A program made the translations under genes and the position numbers. The notes below the pieces were generated by a model. The model was not told the DNA's origin. It saw only the letters and a program-made list of their open reading frames with translations, and searched no databases. Positions 10,638 to 14,585 of a stretch of DNA of 14,585 nucleotides are shown in pieces (the first letter of the stretch is position 1; every line of letters starts with the position of its first letter). Origin of the DNA: Scytalidium lignicola (lineage: Eukaryota; Ascomycota; Leotiomycetes); the NCBI GenBank assembly GCA_002812745.2, contig NCSJ02000599.1, forward strand, positions 1 to 14,585. Reading direction: 5' to 3'.

Positions 10638-12328
10638 CTATAGCTTCGAAGATGAACTCGGAGCCGGCGTCCCAGTGTTTTCGTAAATGTGCGTTGGTCT
10701 GACAACCTTGACAGGTCGATCTACAATGCTTTCAGCAGATTTCTTTCTGCCGATACATGGTTGGGAACAACTTACACATGGCATCTCGCCAGTGGGCCAT
10801 GATACCTGGCAGTCTGTGTGTCAACATGAGCAACGGAATCTGCTCCGATGTGAATCCCCTACAGTTTATCTGTTAACATTGGGAAGTGAATCTTCCATTA
10901 CTCGCTCATGGGAGGCTTACTCGGCGATATAGAAGAAGACGCCATATAGATCGGCGTTAGCCTGGATACCGCGCTTCTTGAAGTATTCGTCCTGCGACGC
11001 AAGGCGGTCTATTTCTTGCGCAACTGCAAGAAGAGGATTCTATCCACAAATGTTTGTCAGTGCTCTCTGTATTCAGACAAGCTGCAAGTATATCGATGGC
11101 TATCGATTATGTTTTGAGAGCAAAAGAATCAGCTATGACCGGTATCTGACGCCGAAACACACCTGGAAGAGAAAAATATAANTTTTTTTATGAATCCCAA
11201 AGGCTCACCTCATTAGCGTTGAGAGTATCTAATAATTGGAGAATTGGCTTGATGCGGGGATCAGGGACCTGGTAGCTGCGGTGACCGTAGCCAAATAGTC
11301 GTTGCTCCCCACGCTTCACCTTCTCGATGAGAGAGGGCACATTTTCGGGCTTCTCAAGCTTCTGCATGGCCTTGTATGCAGACTCTGGCGCGCCGAAATG
11401 AAGGGGCCCGTACCCTGCAGATAGGGCCGCAATCATGCCGCTAATAGGGTCAGCCAAAGTTGAGCAGGCCGAGAGCAAGACAAAGGTCGAGTTCGTCATG
11501 CCGTGGTCTACACTGAGCGCCCCAAATCGACCAAAGCATTGGAGCTTAGTTGGATCAGGCTCGTTCGTCTGTGGATCCACATGGCCCATCATGCGGAAAA
11601 GGTTGTCAAAGTACTTGCGGTTGGGAGAAGCGGGTGTGAACCTGCAGCCCTTTCTGTGGCATAAGGCGAGACCGATGGAAACAGCCCACGCCGCAACTGT
11701 TCGGATCACTGCCAAGTCAATCTCGTTGTCATTGCGATGATAAATATTGCCGCCCATGAATGCCGGAATCTTCTCAGGCTTGTCAGCCACATAGGCAGCC
11801 AGGGCAGCAAGTACCATAGGAACTGGTGGGCAGGATGGACTAAAGATTTGTTACTCTTGGTGTTCACATGGTTATGAATGTCAAGGGCACCCCGAGTTGT
11901 AACATACGGGAATGCATAAACTGCTACAATGACAGCTTCAGGAACTGCTGCCATTTCTCGTGCCAATGCCAGTCTCAATTTCTCCTTCTCCTCTGCATTA
12001 GGGAGCCTCGACCACAAGGTTAAGTGCAAAATCTCTTCAAAATCCCGATCCCATAGCTCCTCGATTGAGTGTCCCCGGAAAAGAAGTATTCCTTTCTTCC
12101 CATCTCTGCAGTCATCGTTATTAAGGCCTTCTACCTTACAAATGGAAAGGGCACGCACATGTAAGTCAGACCACTTCTCACTACTGCAGTATTCGCAAGT
12201 CCAGCATCGTATACCTTCAAGCCATTGATTTGTTTGAACTCGGTCGCTTCCACGGCATTGTCGCAGATGGGAATAGAGTATGTCTGCGAAGTGCGTGAGT
12301 CACGTATATCAAGGTGGCCGGAATCCAT
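10638..12328 (-). CDS. Citrate synthase family enzyme, probable alkyl-citrate synthase, with C-terminal SKL
   Basis: Predicted to condense an acyl-CoA with oxaloacetate. Exons on the minus strand: 12328-12159, 12105-11908, 11839-11209, 11039-10921, 10858-10776, 10720-10638, giving 427 residues, usual for the family. The ATG is in strong context (G at -3 and +4). Family residues are all present: His235 (DHGMTNSTF), His270 (GPLHFGA), His309 (GYGHRSYQ), Asp363 (NADLYG) and the C-terminal Arg408 (RPTHIY). The spacing matches E. coli citrate synthase His229, His264, His305, Asp362 and Arg407. Two active-site neighbours are unusual: Phe271 where Gly is normal, and Gly236 where Glu is normal. The protein ends in Ser-Lys-Leu, a type 1 peroxisomal signal, and has no amphipathic N-terminal presequence, so it is not the housekeeping mitochondrial enzyme. 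Position beside a PKS and a CoA ligase argues for secondary metabolism. Methylcitrate synthase is the alternative. Acyl specificity is inferred from context only. Confidence 0.93.
10641..10649 (-). other. PTS1 peroxisomal targeting tripeptide (SKL) of the citrate synthase
   Basis: The last three codons TCG AAG CTA encode Ser-Lys-Leu directly before the TAG stop at 10638-10640. They follow a Ser/Pro-rich tail after the conserved RPTHIY segment. SKL at the extreme C-terminus is the canonical signal recognised by Pex5. It depends on correct splicing of the last two introns (10859-10920 and 10721-10775), both with GT-AG ends and with conserved family sequence on each side. Confidence 0.85.
11040..11208 (-). 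other. Long third intron of the citrate synthase gene, with an ambiguous base
   Basis: The donor GTGAGC follows codons for NANE, and the acceptor precedes NPLLAVAQ, continuous in the family alignment. At 169 bases it is about three times the other introns of this gene (53 to 68). It contains the window's only N, at 11182, beside a run of seven T, so a local assembly or base-call problem is possible but does not touch coding sequence. Confidence 0.8.
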
Positions 12329-12364
12329 AGCCGTGAGAACGGAGTAAACAAGAGGTTCTGTCCA

Positions 12365-12372
12365 GCACGTGC
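12365..12372. promoter_or_regulatory. GCACGTGC palindrome (E-box type)
   Basis: An 8-base perfect palindrome containing CACGTG, a bHLH-factor core, lies about 40 bases before the citrate synthase ATG. The heptamer CACGTGC also occurs at 10092-10098 in the other intergenic region. Whether it is bound is unknown. Confidence 0.3.
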
Positions 12373-12401
12373 AATGGGAAATATAATGAAATGAAAGTGA
12401 A

Positions 12402-12416
12402 GTGGTCGGAGACCAC
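12402..12416. promoter_or_regulatory. GTGGTC-GGA-GACCAC inverted repeat
   Basis: Six-base perfect arms with a 3-base spacer lie 74 to 88 bases upstream of the citrate synthase ATG, a good position for an operator. The factor is unknown. Confidence 0.35.
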
Positions 12417-12579
12417 GAATACTTGTTGGATAGCAAAGAAAGGGTTCCAGTTTGGATTAGCAGGCAATCCACATATTCTCGATGGGGAAAAGACTCAGAA
12501 TGCATTCACTTACGGCAATAGGCGGGTCATTCGTGTCACTGTAATCCCCCTTATTAGCCGAATATGCGGTGCTGACTAC

Positions 12580-12592
12580 CTACCTAAGGTAG
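12580..12592. repeat. CTACCT-A-AGGTAG palindrome
   Basis: A 13-base interrupted palindrome, preceded by a further CTAC, lies in the middle of the divergent promoter region. It could be a binding site for either gene or a background repeat. Confidence 0.3.
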
Positions 12593-12861
12593 AAAGAAGC
12601 GGCCGAAATTGTCGATTTTTACAAAGTCTACGTTTATCTACTTTATTTCATTCAAAAGTAAATGATCACACCTACCTTCTTTTATTGATTCTATATAAAA
12701 CCTTTTTAGAGGTAAAAGAATTAGTAAAGGTAATTAAAATAAATATGTCTGAGAAATATTTTTTGCACAGACTAATTCAGGCTGCTTATTTCTTCCCTGA
12801 GAAGAATTGTGTCATTGTGCATGCCGTAAGTCAATTATTTATGTTATGATATACGAGACTA

Positions 12862-12882
12862 GTGCCTCACAGTGCGAGGCAC
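12862..12882. repeat. Stem-loop inverted repeat before the CoA ligase
   Basis: GTGCCTC and GAGGCAC arms flank a 7-base spacer. A second small palindrome (CACAGTG, 12868-12874) overlaps the spacer. It lies about 60 bases upstream of the ligase ATG and could be an operator, a 5' UTR hairpin or a small-element scar. Confidence 0.4.
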
Positions 12883-12942
12883 ATGCATTAATTAAGGTAA
12901 CTCAAAAGCTGATTCCAATATACCTATATTTCAACCCCAAAA

Positions 12943-14585
12943 ATGGCACTGAACTCTCCTTTCCCACCCTTGAGGATACCTGACCAAGACGTATGGGATT
13001 TTTTGTTCGATCGACCTGATGCGCACAACTCCGAAAAGGGTGACTTACTTCCCTGAGGAGGATGGCCTTTAAAGACATATCTGAAGCTGACATTGTGAAC
13101 AGTACTTTTCACGAGTGAAGATCTTTCCCAACGTTATACAGCTTCTGCTGTGAGGGAGACTGCACTGCGCTTCGGCGATGCTCTCCAAAGACATTTCTCC
13201 TGGCGTAAAGGCCATGTGCTCGCAGTGGTCTCTGCGAACTCGGTCCATCTCCCTCCTGTGATATGGGGCACCCTGTACATAGGAGGCATTGTCTCGCCGG
13301 CAAGCCATACATACGGATCACGGGAGCTTGAACACCAGCTTCGAGACTCTGGAGCCAGCGCCATTGTCACTCAGCAGCCTTTCTTACCCGCCGTTCTGAA
13401 AGCAGCATCGGCCATAGGGATTCCTCATGGCCACATTGTACTACTGCCCGACGCTCGAACCTGTACTTCTCCGTTCGCTCCGACTGGAGACAATTTAGAG
13501 TTTTCGGAACTCGTACAATCAGGCCGCCGAGGACCCGTCCCAAGAGCAAGACTTGACCCGCGGACTGACATTGCATTTTTGGTGTATTCTTCTGGCACGT
13601 ACGTCGTTTCTCTGGTTGCACTTTTTGAGCAGTTCATCCTGATATAGGACTCTAGCACTGGACTTCCTAAAGGGGTTGAGCTCACCCATCGCAACATTGT
13701 GTCCAATGTTCTTATGTTTGACGCCACATCGTCCATCAACCAAGCGGGACATTCTGAAGACGTAGTGCTGGCATTCCTTCCCTTTTATCATATATATGGT
13801 AAGAAAAACCTCCAACTCGATTTCTGGTTCTGATAAGCTTGCGCTATTAGGCCTTACCATTCTCATGCATCACCCATTCCACAAGCGTGCACGTGTTGTG
13901 GTAATGCCTCGGTTTGAGCTATCCCTCTTTTGCAAGGCTATCGAGTCCCACCGAGTTTCCGTTGCATATATCGTTCCGCCAGTTGCTGCGCAGCTCGCTC
14001 AGTCCAGTTTGCCAGCGCAGCACGACTTGTCTTCCATTAAATACATGACTTCTGGAGCTGCACCGCTGAGCGATCAGCTTTGTAAGGCTCTGTTTGCTCG
14101 TTGGGGACTCAAGCTAGTTCAAGGGTACGGGCTCAGCGAGACGAGTCCCGCTGTTTTCATGATGGTACGTTCATATTTGAACCGGCATGCAAATGTGGCT
14201 CGACATGCCGTCTAACCGCAGTAAAAACAGTGTCTCGATGACTTCCCAACTGCAATGGACACCGTTGGTCGACTCCTTCCTAACCAGCAGATCAAGCTCC
14301 TCGACATCGATGACTCGACCATCCAAGTTACCGTGGCCGACCATCCCGGCGAGATCTGTGTCCGGGGCCCCAACGTCTTCCGTGGCTACCACAATAACGA
14401 CTCGGCTACCCGTGCCGCATTCACCCCCGATGGCTTTTTCCGGACTGGAGACGTGGGTGTCATCGACGCCTTCGGATACATGCGCATCACGGACCGCATC
14501 AAGGAATTGATCAAATACAAAGGATTCCAGGTCGCACCGGCCGAGCTAGAGGGGCTTCTTCTGGGCCACGACGCCGTGGCCGACG
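12943..14585 (+). CDS. Acyl-CoA ligase of the 4-coumarate-CoA ligase type, 3' end beyond the window
   Basis: ANL-superfamily enzyme that activates a carboxylic acid as acyl-AMP and then as acyl-CoA. Exons: 12943-13039, 13103-13598, 13656-13798, 13851-14164, 14231-14585 (open). All junctions are GT-AG in frame, giving 468 residues of an expected 550 or so. The ATG has A at -3 and G at +4 and begins a typical SPFPPLRIP start. Motifs: ATP loop SSGTTGLPKG (195-204), FYHIYG (241-246), SGAAPL (313-318), GYGLSETSP (337-345), RTGD (421-424) and DRIKELIKYKGFQVAP (438-453), the hinge segment. The catalytic C-terminal Lys and any C-terminal peroxisomal signal lie outside. In the last intron (14165-14230) the first possible acceptor at 14219-14220 gives an in-frame TAA, so the second was chosen. 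It is divergent from the citrate synthase with a shared promoter. The substrate may be the polyketide acid or a side-chain acid; the sequence cannot decide. Confidence 0.94.

Larger units (their letters stand above)
12329..12942. promoter_or_regulatory. Bidirectional promoter region between citrate synthase and CoA ligase
   Basis: The two genes are divergent with start codons 614 bases apart, so this region must hold both promoters. It is mixed in composition near the citrate synthase and AT-rich from about 12600 to 12900. It holds several short inverted repeats: GCACGTGC (12365-12372), a GTGGTC/GACCAC pair (12402-12416), CTACCT-A-AGGTAG (12580-12592) and a GTGCCTC/GAGGCAC hairpin (12862-12882). 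I see no supported gene. A 152-codon plus-strand open frame at 12391-12849 has no recognisable domain. Confidence 0.65.

Noticed and set aside
10917..10922. Citrate synthase ending at the in-frame TAA just after the YIA segment
   Set aside because: The TAA lies inside a GTAAGC donor. Splicing to 10858 restores the conserved AHWRDAM and RPTHIY segments, including the substrate-binding Arg, so the longer form is right.
10687..10932. 81-codon plus-strand open frame
   Set aside because: It is antisense to the last three citrate synthase exons, which encode clear family motifs on the minus strand.
12106..12158. A 20-base intron or read-through at the first citrate synthase junction
   Set aside because: A 20-base intron is too short and read-through hits a stop. 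The 53-base GTGCGT...CTGCAG intron gives the expected TYIDGKKGIL continuity.
12391..12849. 152-codon plus-strand open frame between the citrate synthase and the CoA ligase
   Set aside because: It spans an AT-rich promoter region, its product has no recognisable domain and its start lies near the citrate synthase promoter motifs. It is most likely a chance frame.

Overview
The window comes from a filamentous ascomycete (Pezizomycotina). Short GT-AG introns of 52 to 169 bases, several with CTAAC- or CTGAC-like branch sites, interrupt every gene. The gene content is that of fungal secondary metabolism. The left edge is an extremely AT-rich, almost CpG-free block of the kind left by repeat-induced point mutation (RIP). 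I cannot name the species.

Layout: 1 to about 960 is the AT-rich block, with degenerate inverted repeats and no gene. 1029-9569 (minus) is one nine-exon gene for a highly reducing polyketide synthase of 2639 residues, with domain order KS-AT-DH-CMeT-ER-KR-ACP and no release domain. 9570-10637 is an intergenic region holding the PKS promoter. 10638-12328 (minus) is a six-exon citrate synthase family gene of 427 residues ending in the peroxisomal signal Ser-Lys-Leu. 12329-12942 is a shared bidirectional promoter region. 12943-14585 (plus) is a 4-coumarate-CoA-ligase-like acyl-CoA ligase, cut by the right edge after 468 residues.

Together the three enzymes look like the core of an alkyl-citrate biosynthetic cluster. 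The PKS would build a reduced, possibly C-methylated chain, the ligase would activate the freed acid (or a side-chain acid) as a CoA thioester, and the citrate synthase homologue would condense the acyl-CoA with oxaloacetate. Fungal alkyl citrates and derivatives (squalestatins/zaragozic acids, maleidrides, trachyspic-acid-like compounds) use a PKS or FAS plus a citrate synthase homologue. The product here cannot be read from the sequence. The most distinctive point is the C-terminal SKL on the citrate synthase, visible only once two small 3' exons are resolved; it suggests that the condensation occurs in peroxisomes.
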